NCBI RefSeq assembly: GCF_018449635.1 | Contig: NZ_JAAVUV010000001.1 | Coordinates: forward strand, 372,001 to 436,000 | Length of the DNA: 64,000 nt | Direction of reading: 5' to 3' | Origin: Caballeronia sp. dw_276 | Lineage (GTDB): Bacteria > Pseudomonadota > Gammaproteobacteria > Burkholderiales > Burkholderiaceae | Position numbers and translations under genes: made by a program | Notes under the pieces: generated by a model | What the model saw: only the letters and a program-made list of their open reading frames with translations | Told to the model about the DNA's origin: nothing | The model's database searches: none | Part shown: positions 27,862 through 36,108 of the stretch, piece by piece | How the letters are laid out: the number at the start of each line of letters is the position of its first letter | How positions within the stretch are numbered: the stretch's first letter is position 1

Positions 27862-28508
27862 GATCGCCGATTGTTTCAACGGCGTGGCGCGCTGCGCGCC
27901 CGCCGCTCGCCAGTATCAACCTTCGCCTCGTTGATAGCCGATGTTCATCGGCATCTCCCCAGCTTGTTACAAACCGCTCGTAACAAGTGCGCCCAACTCC
28001 CATTCGGTAATTTTTTTCCGTTGATTGGGTACGGAAATTTGAAAGCAGAATGACAGAAGCGATATACGGGTTTTCCTTCTGGCGCATTCCACAAATCCAG
28101 AGCCAAGTTGTAACAAAGTCCGCTTAAAGATAAACCTGTTAATTGTGAAACCGTGTCAACCGGTTGTAGGCGACGCGCGTTTTTTCCTTAGTAAAATCAA
28201 TCGACAAGCAAATTATCTGTCGAAAGAAGCGGTGCAAAAACGACGCAAAAAACCGGTCACTTTTTCCTGTTACAAACTTAAGAAAAAAGTACCGATCTCC
28301 GGTGTTGTTTTATGGAAATTTATTATTGAGATGAGCTTGATTTCCCGATGCACGCTACTTACAATCCGTTTCACAGTGTTGTTACAAGATGTAACTCGCT
28401 GAAACAAGTTTGAATGTAGCCCGACAGAACAAACGTTTGGCTAGGCAAAGATAAGCCGGTAAAAAATTCGGCACGGTGCTCGGGGTTTATATCGAACGCA
28501 GGAACATC
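27862..28508. promoter_or_regulatory. AT-rich leader of flhDC with repeated TTGTTACA-like palindromes
   Basis: No credible gene lies in these 647 bases; base composition is clearly more AT-rich than the neighbours. Two perfect inverted repeats stand out: CTTGTTAC-N9-GTAACAAG at 27963-27987 and GTTACA-N3-TGTAAC at 28381-28395. Single copies of the same core occur at 28108-28117 (TTGTAACAAA) and 28269-28275 (GTTACAA). A short open frame at 28145-28402 has no ribosome site and odd codon use and is rejected. The whole stretch is probably the regulatory region and long 5' leader of flhDC. Confidence 0.5.
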
Positions 28509-28826
28509 ATGAACGGTCGCGAAACGCTGGACTCGATTCGAGAAATCAACTTGTCGTACATCATGCTTGCGCAGCGCATGCTGCGTGACGACCGTGCCAT
28601 CGGGATGTTTCGACTCGGGTTGTCAAAGGAACTCGCCGACCTTCTGTCGGGGCTCACGCTCGCACAGGTCGTGAAACTGGCGTCTTCAGACCAGTTGCTG
28701 TGTTTCTTCCGCTTCAATGATCACGCCATGTTGACTGCACTGACGGCGCCTGCGAAACATGCGGATATTGCGCCGACACACGCAGCCATCTTGCTGGCTG
28801 GCCAGCCAGCAGAACAGTTCGTCTAA
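28509..28826 (+). CDS. flhD: Flagellar transcriptional regulator FlhD
   Basis: 105 residues from the ATG at 28509; AGGAA is just upstream. FlhD binds FlhC to form the FlhD4C2 activator of early flagellar genes. NLSYIMLAQRMLRDDRAIGMFRLGLS is strongly family-typical (given here in part as positions 17-42), followed by the dimer helix region up to LCFFRFND. flhC begins 15 bases after the stop. No other flagellar gene is in the window, so this may be a second or relocated copy. Confidence 0.93.
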   Translation: MNGRETLDSIREINLSYIMLAQRMLRDDRAIGMFRLGLSKELADLLSGLTLAQVVKLASSDQLLCFFRFNDHAMLTALTAPAKHADIAPTHAAILLAGQPAEQFV

Positions 28827-28841
28827 GCACGAGAGCGCGCC

Positions 28842-29501
28842 ATGCTTAAGAAGAGCCTCACCGAAGACGCACAAGAAGTTTTCCGCGCGATCGCACTGAT
28901 CGAACTCGGGGCGCGGATGCAGGTGCTCGAAAGTGAACTGACACTTTCGCGTGACCGGATGATCCGGTTGTATCGCGAAGTGAAGGGAGTTTCGCCACCG
29001 AAGGGCATGCTGCCTTTCTCGGCGGACTGGTATATGACGTGGCTTGCGAATATCCATGCTTCGCTCTTCTACAACACTTACGTGTTCCTGAAGAAAGAAG
29101 CGGGCTGCTCGCACCTCGATGCACTGACCAAGGGGTATCGGCTGTATCTCGAACATTGCAGGAATAGCGATGTCGAGGCGGTACTCGATTTAACGCGGGC
29201 CTGGACCCTTGTGCGCTTTTTCGATGCAGGCATGCTGCAGTTGACCAAATGCTGCCGCTGCACTGGAAAGTTCATTGCGCACAAACATGATTTGCAAGAA
29301 AACGTGGTGTGCGGGGCCTGCCAGCCGCCGTCACGCGCGGGGAAGACCAAAAAAGCGGCGGCCGCCAGACAGGCGAGCGAGCAGACCGCGCTGGTGGAGT
29401 TGAGTGTGGTATCGACCAATGAAGTGCCGGAACCGACGGTGCTCGAAAACGCGGCGATGCTACAGCCGCGCACAGAAAGCCTGATTGCACAGGCTGCTTG
29501 A
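28842..29501 (+). CDS. flhC: Flagellar transcriptional regulator FlhC
   Basis: 219 residues. The zinc-site cysteines C137, C140, C157 and C160 are in place (CCRC and CGAC), with the same numbering as the E. coli protein, and the family segment QPPSRAGK follows. FlhC makes most DNA contacts in FlhD4C2. The last 50 residues form a less conserved Ala/Glu-rich tail. It is followed by a clear intrinsic terminator at 29594-29620, so flhDC forms a two-gene transcript. Confidence 0.94.
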   Translation: MLKKSLTEDAQEVFRAIALIELGARMQVLESELTLSRDRMIRLYREVKGVSPPKGMLPFSADWYMTWLANIHASLFYNTYVFLKKEAGCSHLDALTKGYRLYLEHCRNSDVEAVLDLTRAWTLVRFFDAGMLQLTKCCRCTGKFIAHKHDLQENVVCGACQPPSRAGKTKKAAAARQASEQTALVELSVVSTNEVPEPTVLENAAMLQPRTESLIAQAA

Positions 29502-29593
29502 CGGGAGCGGCGCCAGTAGTCCCGAGGACCGTCTTTGACGGGGTGACTGCCGGCTCGCTGCTGTTATTTATAAAACGACTATAAGAATGATTT

Positions 29594-29620
29594 GGGCTGC
29601 CGAGGTTTGGCAGCCCTTTT
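29594..29620 (+). terminator. Intrinsic terminator after flhC
   Basis: Perfect 8-bp stem GGGCTGCC/GGCAGCCC with a 7-base loop and TTTT directly after it. It ends the flhDC transcript 93 bases past the flhC stop. Confidence 0.85.
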
Positions 29621-29641
29621 ACTTTGTAGCGTCTTCCGCGT

Positions 29642-30238
29642 TCATTGGTCCTTCGCGTCCTTTGGAAATGGCTTGCTGAAAAACTTCGATCCGGCGAGGC
29701 CAAACCGCCAGGGCACGTCCATCGCTTTGGTGATTCCAATACGCGGTCCCGTGACGAGCGGACATCCTTGCTCAGGCATTTCGATGTAAAACGGCGTATT
29801 GAGCAGCGACATCCCATTGTTCTTGTGCGTGATGCCCAGCGCCTGCGCCACGCGGCCCGGTCCCGAGCAAAGGAGTTTCATGGGTTCGACGCCGCGCCGT
29901 TGCCGCATGGCGTCAAGTCCGGTCAGCGGTTCGATCGCGCGGATCAGCACCCCGGCGCCATGTCCGGCTTCCCGGCAGACGAAGTTCAGGCACCAGTGAA
30001 TTCCGTACGACCGGTACACGTACGCGAATGCGGGCGGCCCGAACATCACGGCGTTGCGCGGCGTAGGTCCGGAAAAACTATGAGATGCCGGGTCCTCGCG
30101 ATCATAAGCTTCCGTTTCCACGATCCTGCCGCCCACACCATCGACACTTACAATTGCACCGATCAGACGGCGTGCAACATCTTCGGACGGCGCGTTGAAG
30201 TCGGCTGAGGTTGCGGCACGCAAGGTGTTCGAGGTCAT
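29642..30238 (-). CDS. DNA-3-methyladenine glycosylase (AAG/MPG type)
   Basis: 198 residues from the ATG at 30238; a GTG at 30274 would add 12 residues and neither has a good ribosome site. It is the eukaryote-like AAG family that removes 3-methyladenine, hypoxanthine and other alkylated bases. IVETEAYDREDPASHSF holds the catalytic Glu and conserved Asp/Glu residues, YRSYGIHWCLNFV carries the intercalating-Tyr region, and LCSGPGRVAQALGI is the usual C-terminal motif. It converges with flhC. Confidence 0.92.
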   Translation of the reverse strand: MTSNTLRAATSADFNAPSEDVARRLIGAIVSVDGVGGRIVETEAYDREDPASHSFSGPTPRNAVMFGPPAFAYVYRSYGIHWCLNFVCREAGHGAGVLIRAIEPLTGLDAMRQRRGVEPMKLLCSGPGRVAQALGITHKNNGMSLLNTPFYIEMPEQGCPLVTGPRIGITKAMDVPWRFGLAGSKFFSKPFPKDAKDQ

Positions 30239-30318
30239 GAGCGATGGTTTGGCTTGAACGGATTCGACCGTCACATTAACAAGAATTGCGCCGCTCCATT
30301 GGATTCAGCGGAAAAGAC

Positions 30319-31332
30319 TCATCGAAACGTCACCGTCTCGAAGTCCGCCGACGTGCCTGCTGCCTGCTGCGCGAGATCCTGGATCGCGATGGTCCGCGTG
30401 GTCGCTTCGTTCCACGGATTGGTGTACGTCAACATCATGTTCGTCTTGTCGATACGAATGATCGCGAACGCATGTCCATCCCCTTTCGACCAGTCGCCGT
30501 TGCGCGCGGGTTTGCCGCCGAAGACCATCGCGTAGCGGCTGCTCGCGCCATCCGCATGTTCCAGCAGGTAAGCGGTGATCTGTGCGGGTGTGCTGTGTAT
30601 ATCGGCTAGACGATCGTGTTCGCCAGCGTGTCCCGCGAGGAGTTCCATGACCTTGTTGGTCGGCAGCGCGCCTTGTTTCGGGTCCTTGCGGAAGTACTGG
30701 GACATCGCGCCGACCACAGCCGCCGCGCCCGGATCGCCTTTGCCAAACTGATCGAGTTCGCCCGGATTCAACCGGTAAATCGTCGACGGATCTCCCGGCA
30801 AACTCACGTTGTAACTGCCGTCGGTATTAAGCGCGACCGCCCTGTGCAAGATCGCGGCGCCCGTCTGCGTATTCGAGAACGCCTTGACGACGGAAATGCC
30901 CACGCAATCGCCTTCGCTGCTTTGGTTCAGATGCGTGCCAATGGGATTCGCGATCGGGCTCCCGGGCAAGGACGGATTCCATTTGCCGAACTCGATCACG
31001 CTGCCTTTTGCGTCGCGTCGAAGCGCATTGACACTTGCGCCGGCGTTGAACGTCCCATCGGATAACGACGCGATGATGTTGTATGCGTCCGCCGCGAGAT
31101 CCGGTCGTGCGCCGCCGTCGCGTTGCATGGCGTCCTGAAAAGCTTTGGCCGCCTGGGTGATCTGCGCACGCGTAGTGATGTCGATGGAACCGTTCCGGCT
31201 TTGTTGAAGCGTTTGAACAAGCTGGCGGTACGCGCTTTCAATGTCGCCTAAGGCCGCCTGCGCGATGCCCGCAGTACAAAAGCTCAGCGCAGAAGCCAGG
31301 ATCGAGACTCGTAACAGTGCGGCTCGGGTCAT
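30319..31332 (-). CDS. Secreted protein with calpain-like cysteine protease triad
   Basis: 337 residues. A signal peptide covers about 1-26 (hydrophobic LRVSILASALSFCTAGIAQA). I read a papain-fold, calpain-like active site: C143 in EGDCVGISVV, H287 in GDGHAFAII, and N305 in YTNPWNE, the same order and local pattern as GDCW, GHAY and NPWG in calpains. The remaining sequence does not match a domain I know, and no calcium-binding or C2-like domain is seen. If active it would be a periplasmic or exported thiol protease; an inhibitor gene is not evident nearby. Confidence 0.6.
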   Translation of the reverse strand: MTRAALLRVSILASALSFCTAGIAQAALGDIESAYRQLVQTLQQSRNGSIDITTRAQITQAAKAFQDAMQRDGGARPDLAADAYNIIASLSDGTFNAGASVNALRRDAKGSVIEFGKWNPSLPGSPIANPIGTHLNQSSEGDCVGISVVKAFSNTQTGAAILHRAVALNTDGSYNVSLPGDPSTIYRLNPGELDQFGKGDPGAAAVVGAMSQYFRKDPKQGALPTNKVMELLAGHAGEHDRLADIHSTPAQITAYLLEHADGASSRYAMVFGGKPARNGDWSKGDGHAFAIIRIDKTNMMLTYTNPWNEATTRTIAIQDLAQQAAGTSADFETVTFR

Positions 31333-31387
31333 TGTTTCCTCTCAAGGACATGGGTTCTTGAGGAGGACAACAGCCCGCGCCCGGTCT

Positions 31388-32752
31388 TTATTCCTTCTCA
31401 CCGGAAGTCCTCGACGCATGCCACCACACCAGCGCGGCGAATGCGGATGCAAGCGCTGCCACGTATAAGCCCATGCGCATACCATTTTCAAACTGATGAC
31501 ATGCAGCAAGCATGGCGCCGAACAGCGCAACGCCGAGCGCCGCACCTGTTTGCCTTGCCGAATTCAGGACGCCGGCCGCGATGCCTGCGCGGGTTTTATC
31601 GACGGTATTCATCAGCGCGGTCGTGGCCAGCGGCGTGATCAGGCCGGCGCAGAATCCGATTGCTGGCATGGGAAGCGCAATGATCCAATACGCCGAATTA
31701 CCCATCGATCCCAACATGCACAAAAACCCCAATGCATAAATTCCGAGCGCGATGCAGACCGGCCAGCGCACACCGAATCTGCGGACAACGCGCGCGGCCG
31801 ACATGCTTCCAATGGTCACGAGGGCGGTCAGCGGAAGGAAGGCGAGGCCGGTAAAAAGCGGCGAATATGCGCGAATATGCTGGAAATGAAGGCTCAACGT
31901 GAAGAGAAGGCCGTAGAAGGTCATGGCTGAAACCATCGAAATGAAGGCCGTACCGGAAAATGTCGGATTACTGAATAATGATAAAGGAAGCATTGGCTGG
32001 GCGCGGCTTGCTTCTATCGCGATGAAGCTTCCGGCCGCCAGCAGGCCGGCCACGATGCCACCGATGATCCACGGCGAGCGCCATCCAAAAGACGCACTTT
32101 CTATCAGCACCGCGATCAGCAAACCCAGCGCAACAATGGCGCTTGCCTGACCCGCAAGATCGAGATGGCGGGTGACCGGTTTGTGTTCATCGCGCGCGAT
32201 CCGCGACGTCAGCCACAACCCGACCAGACCGACAGGAATATTCGCAAGGAAGATGCTTCGCCAGCCGAACGCATGGATAAGAATGCCGCCGACAAGCGGC
32301 CCACTCGCCATTGCCGCGCCGCCGAAGCCTGCCCATAAACCGATTGCCCGCCCGCGTTCAGCGGCATCGGGATAAGCGCGATTGATCAGCATCAGCGAGC
32401 AGGGCACGAGCATGGACGCGCCAACGCCTTGCGCGACCCGGGCAAGCGTCAACGCAGCGAGGCTGGGCGCGGCGCCGCAAAATGCGGATGACAGCGTGAA
32501 CAACGCCAGCCCCACGAAATAGACGTTGCGCGCGCCAAGACGATCGCCTAGCGCGCCGCCCGTGAGAAGCAGGCTCGCGAACGTGAGCGTGTACGCGTTG
32601 ACGACCCACTGAAGGCCCTCCGTATCAGTGGAAAGCGCGCTCGCGATGCTTTCCAGCGCGACGTTGACAATCGACGTATCCAAAATCACGACGATATAGC
32701 TGATGCTCGTCGCGGCAAGCACGCGGCGCTGAAGCGCCTGAAGATCGGACAC
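31388..32752 (-). CDS. MFS multidrug efflux transporter, DHA2 (EmrB/QacA) family
   Basis: About 454 residues from the GTG at 32752, where homologues usually begin; an ATG at 32803 would run to 75 bases from the divergent regulator. The first helix has ILDTSIVNVAL, the DHA2 signature, followed by WVVNAYTLTFASLLL and GALGDRLGARNV (motif A). Fourteen membrane segments are expected. It exports drugs or toxic metabolites by proton antiport. The divergent ArsR-type gene at 32878 is its likely repressor. Confidence 0.88.
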   Translation of the reverse strand: MSDLQALQRRVLAATSISYIVVILDTSIVNVALESIASALSTDTEGLQWVVNAYTLTFASLLLTGGALGDRLGARNVYFVGLALFTLSSAFCGAAPSLAALTLARVAQGVGASMLVPCSLMLINRAYPDAAERGRAIGLWAGFGGAAMASGPLVGGILIHAFGWRSIFLANIPVGLVGLWLTSRIARDEHKPVTRHLDLAGQASAIVALGLLIAVLIESASFGWRSPWIIGGIVAGLLAAGSFIAIEASRAQPMLPLSLFSNPTFSGTAFISMVSAMTFYGLLFTLSLHFQHIRAYSPLFTGLAFLPLTALVTIGSMSAARVVRRFGVRWPVCIALGIYALGFLCMLGSMGNSAYWIIALPMPAIGFCAGLITPLATTALMNTVDKTRAGIAAGVLNSARQTGAALGVALFGAMLAACHQFENGMRMGLYVAALASAFAALVWWHASRTSGEKE

Positions 32753-32877
32753 GGCGACATTCCAGAGAAGACGGGAACACCAGTGTAGGTTCGCGATCAC
32801 CATGAATGCTTCGATGCGTATCGAAGTATCCGGACGCGTGGCGGGACTATCATGGCGAGGTCATTTGGAGGGTTTTC

Positions 32878-33588
32878 ATGTCTCGTTTTCCTGCGGTGTC
32901 ATCGGCGGCGTTTCTCATTTCGGACCCGACTCGCGCCACCATGCTGATGTCTCTCGCCGATGGCCGTGCGCTCCCCGCCGGCGAACTTGCGCATGCGGCT
33001 GGCGTGACCGCGCAAACAGCCAGCTCGCATCTTGCGAAGCTGCTGGAGGGCGGTTTGTTGATGGTGGAAACGCAGGGGCGACATCGCTATTACCGGCTCG
33101 CCGGGTCACACGTTGCGCTGGCGCTCGAGAGTCTTGCTTCGATTTCGCCCGCGGGTGCGATACGCCGGATGTCACGAGACGACCATGCCAAACAAATGCA
33201 ATTCGCCCGCTGCTGTTATGACCACCTTGCCGGCAGCCTCGGTGTGGCCGTGACACGCGCATTGCAGGAGCGCGCGCTGATCGTCGCGGCTGAAGACAAA
33301 CAGTTTGAAGTGACGCCGGATGGCATCGAATGGTTCAGCGCCGTTGGGCTGGACGTGCTCGCGCTCAAGGCGACGCGGCGCGGTCTCGCGCGGCAATGTC
33401 TTGACTGGACGGAGCGCCGGCATCATCTCGCGGGGCCGCTTGGTGTTGCCTTGATGAGCCGGTTTTGTTCGATGGGATGGATGCGGCGCGTGAAGGCATC
33501 GCGCACCGTTCAGGTCACGCCCAAGGGCTGGGAAGGTCTCAAGGAGCGCTTGGGCGTGGACGAGCGATCAGTGCACACGGCCCTGTAA
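32878..33588 (+). CDS. ArsR-type winged-helix transcriptional regulator
   Basis: 236 residues from the ATG at 32878, with GGAGG 6 bases upstream. The N-terminal winged helix reads SDPTRATMLMSLADGRALPAGELAHAAGV, then QTASSHLAKLLEGGLL (recognition helix) and GRHRYYRLAG (wing). No ArsR metal-binding Cys pattern is seen. The C-terminal half (from about 95) is longer than in small ArsR proteins and probably senses a small molecule. It is divergent from the DHA2 exporter and likely controls it. Confidence 0.88.
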   Translation: MSRFPAVSSAAFLISDPTRATMLMSLADGRALPAGELAHAAGVTAQTASSHLAKLLEGGLLMVETQGRHRYYRLAGSHVALALESLASISPAGAIRRMSRDDHAKQMQFARCCYDHLAGSLGVAVTRALQERALIVAAEDKQFEVTPDGIEWFSAVGLDVLALKATRRGLARQCLDWTERRHHLAGPLGVALMSRFCSMGWMRRVKASRTVQVTPKGWEGLKERLGVDERSVHTAL

Positions 33589-33602
33589 TTACTACAACAG
33601 AC

Positions 33603-33866
33603 TTAGTGCTTGAGTTGGTTCTTCGTCAGTGCGCCGGAATGCGGATCGACGTGGATGTCGTAGAACTGGCCTTGCTTGGTGGCTTCGCCTTCCCAGTGGC
33701 CATCGTCGGCTTCGAGGCGAACCGCGTCATAACCTAGCGCCTTGACCTTCGCGATGGCAGCATCTTTTGATATCCAGTCCGCGCCCGGCTGGTCGCGCGC
33801 AAGGGCTGCGCTGCTTGCTGCAAGCGCGAGGACGGTTGCGATCGCAATACCTGTTTTCTTCAACAT
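33603..33866 (-). CDS. Small secreted PepSY-domain protein
   Basis: 87 residues; AAGGAG lies 6 bases before the ATG. Signal peptide at 1-23 (MLKKTG, hydrophobic core, ALA). The mature part is one PepSY unit: WISKDAAIAKVKALGYDAVRLEADDGHWEGEA, then YDIHVDPHSGAL. PepSY proteins act in the periplasm, often as modulators of proteases or sensor proteins. It converges with the ArsR-type gene, with 14 bases between. Confidence 0.85.
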   Translation of the reverse strand: MLKKTGIAIATVLALAASSAALARDQPGADWISKDAAIAKVKALGYDAVRLEADDGHWEGEATKQGQFYDIHVDPHSGALTKNQLKH

Positions 33867-34024
33867 TGGCTCTCCTTAACGAATCAAAGTGGTGACTTGT
33901 TAATCTAACATATCGCTTACGTGCAGACGTGTGGCCATTCTCGCGGCGTTCAGTCAACGCGTTGGCATAGGCATTGCAAGACTCGGTCTGTCGGACCAAC
34001 GAGGTGCTTTCAAAGGAGTTCATC

Positions 34025-34522
34025 ATGCCGGAGAAGAAAACCATCGAACGGGCGCACGCGGCGAAACGCGCTGGCAAGTCGTCGAGCACACAGGCTGGAG
34101 CGTTCGTGAAGGAGCAGATCGATCACGTGCGCGAGGGCAAGCATGGCGCGAAGTCAGCGAAGCAGGCCGTTGCGATTGGTTTGTCGGAGGCTCGCAGATC
34201 GGGCGTGAAGGCGAAAGCGCCAAAGAAGGGTACGGCGTCGGAAGCCACGCGCAAAAAAGCCGCGAAGGATACGCAAGCGGGTCAGCACAAGACCGAGCGA
34301 AACACGAGCACGAAGTCGAAGGCGAAACGCTCGGCCACGTCCACGCGCGTGCTCAAGCGCGAAGGTACGAAGGCCGCTTCCCACACTGCGCTGTCCCGGC
34401 AGACGCATGCAAGCGCGAGCCGGCGCTCGGCGGCTGATCGGTCGGCATCGGCGAAAAAGGGCTGGGCTACGCGGCGCAAAGCAGCTTCATCGAAGGCGGG
34501 CGCGACAAGGCACGCGCGTTGA
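34025..34522 (+). CDS. Lys/Ala-rich basic protein (DUF6496-like, histone-like)
   Basis: 165 residues from the ATG at 34025, with AAAGGAG 7 bases upstream. An N-terminal segment (about 1-60) with KTIERAHAAKRAGKSSSTQA and HVREGKHGAKSAKQAVAIGLS is conserved in small plasmid- and chromosome-borne proteins of this type; the rest is a low-complexity Lys/Ala/Ser/Arg tail with no aromatic residue except in KKGWATRR near the end. It probably binds nucleic acid by charge. Function is not established. Confidence 0.7.
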   Translation: MPEKKTIERAHAAKRAGKSSSTQAGAFVKEQIDHVREGKHGAKSAKQAVAIGLSEARRSGVKAKAPKKGTASEATRKKAAKDTQAGQHKTERNTSTKSKAKRSATSTRVLKREGTKAASHTALSRQTHASASRRSAADRSASAKKGWATRRKAASSKAGATRHAR

Positions 34523-34542
34523 GGAGCATGCTTTAGATGCGG

Positions 34543-34576
34543 AAAAGGCCGTTCTGGCCAACACCGGAACGGCCTT
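34543..34576 (-). terminator. Intrinsic terminator after the omega-aminotransferase gene
   Basis: Stem AAGGCCGTTC/GAACGGCCTT (34545-34554 with 34567-34576). Read on the minus strand it is followed by TTTT, so it ends the aminotransferase transcript 22 bases past its stop. It also lies just after the basic protein gene on the plus strand, where the run of T is missing. Confidence 0.7.
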
Positions 34577-34597
34577 CGTGCTGTTGCGCCAGCCGCG

Positions 34598-35926
34598 TTA
34601 CTTCACCGTTTCGAGCACCTTGCGAACCGTGCTGAAGATCTGGTCGATCTGATTGTCCTCAATAATCAGCGGCGGCGAGAACGCGAGAATATCGCCGGTG
34701 TAACGCACCAGGACCCCCGCTTCGAAGCACTTCACGAATGCTTCATACGCACGCGCGCCCGGTGCGCCATCGCGTGGTTCCAACTCGATACCGGCGACCA
34801 GGCCGAGATTGCGGACGTCCTTCACATGCGGTGCATCGCGTAACCCATGGGCCGCGGCTTCGAACTTCCCGGCCTTCGATGCCGCGCGCTCGAACAACTG
34901 ATCGCGTGCATACAGGTCGAGCGTGGCGATGGCAGCGGCGGCCGCCATCGGGTGCGCGGAATATGTGTAACCGTGGAACAACTCGATGCCGTTCACTGCG
35001 CCCGCATTGACGACGGTGTCGTGGACATTGCGATGTGCAGCGACCGCGCCCATCGGGATGCTGGCGTTATTGATGGCTTTGGCGAGCGTCATCAAGTCTG
35101 GCGTCACGCCGAAAAATTCAGCGGCCGTTGCCTTGCCAAGACGGCCGAAGCCCGTGATGACTTCATCGAATATCAGCAGGATGCCGTGCTTCGTGCAGAT
35201 CTCGCGCAGCTTCTGCAGGTAGCCTTGCGGCGGCACGAGCACGCCGGTCGATCCCGCGAGCGGTTCCACGATTACTGCTGCGATCGTCGATGCATCGTGC
35301 AGTGCAACGATACGTTCGAGTTCATCGGCGAGATGCGCGCCCCACGCCGGCTGGCCCTTCGAAAACGCGTTGTGATCGGGTGCGTGCGTGTGCGGCAGAT
35401 GATCGACGCCCGGCAGCAACGCGCCAGAAAACGTCTTGCGATTCGGCCCGATCCCGCCTACGGAAATTCCGCCGAAACCCACGCCGTGATAACCGCGCTC
35501 GCGGCCAATCAGCTTCGTACGCTGGCCTTCACCGCGCGCACGATGATAGGCGAGGGCGATTTTCAGCGCGGTATCGACGGATTCGGAACCCGAGTTCGTG
35601 AAGAAAATGCGGTCGAGGCCTTCGGGCATGATCGCCGCGACTTTCGTAGCCGCTTCGAACGCGAGCGGATGGCCCATCTGGAACGTCGGCGCGAAGTCGA
35701 GCGTGGCAGCCTGATGCTGGATCGCGGCGACGATTTCGTCGCGGCAATGGCCCGCGTTCACGCACCAGAGGCCGGCGCACCCGTCGAGGATTTCGCGACC
35801 ATCGGTTGCTTTGTAGTACATGCCCTTCGCGCCTTCGATCAGGCGCGGCGCGGCTTTGAATTGCCGGTTGGCGGTAAAAGGCATCCAGAACGACGAAAGG
35901 TCGTCGATGACGGGGCGCGAAGTCAT
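34598..35926 (-). CDS. Class III omega-amino acid:pyruvate aminotransferase
   Basis: 442 residues from the ATG at 35926; AGGAGA is 7 bases upstream. PLP-dependent fold I class III enzyme: SGSESVDTALK phosphate-binding loop near 112-122, D254 in FDEVITGFGR, and Schiff-base Lys K283 in TLAKAINNAS. SSFWMPFTANRQFKAAPR at the start fits the beta-alanine:pyruvate group. It transfers an omega-amino group to pyruvate in the use of beta-alanine, GABA or related amines. The divergent MocR gene is the probable regulator. Confidence 0.92.
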   Translation of the reverse strand: MTSRPVIDDLSSFWMPFTANRQFKAAPRLIEGAKGMYYKATDGREILDGCAGLWCVNAGHCRDEIVAAIQHQAATLDFAPTFQMGHPLAFEAATKVAAIMPEGLDRIFFTNSGSESVDTALKIALAYHRARGEGQRTKLIGRERGYHGVGFGGISVGGIGPNRKTFSGALLPGVDHLPHTHAPDHNAFSKGQPAWGAHLADELERIVALHDASTIAAVIVEPLAGSTGVLVPPQGYLQKLREICTKHGILLIFDEVITGFGRLGKATAAEFFGVTPDLMTLAKAINNASIPMGAVAAHRNVHDTVVNAGAVNGIELFHGYTYSAHPMAAAAAIATLDLYARDQLFERAASKAGKFEAAAHGLRDAPHVKDVRNLGLVAGIELEPRDGAPGARAYEAFVKCFEAGVLVRYTGDILAFSPPLIIEDNQIDQIFSTVRKVLETVK

Positions 35927-36108
35927 GTGAAATCTCCTGTTAGAACACGCAATGTATTCCTCGATAAAAACCCGCGGCATAGACAGTTGTCCTGTCGCGT
36001 GAAGAACTGTGCTGGCAGAATGACAAAAACTGTATCGGTCGAGCGTCGGCGCATGCGGCAGACTGCTCTGGACGCGCACTTATCTGATCATCCTCTTTTC
36101 CGCGACTC

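Noticed and set aside
28145..28402. 85-codon open frame in the flhDC leader
   Set aside because: No ribosome site, basic composition of an AT-rich non-coding stretch, and overlaps the repeated GTTACA elements.
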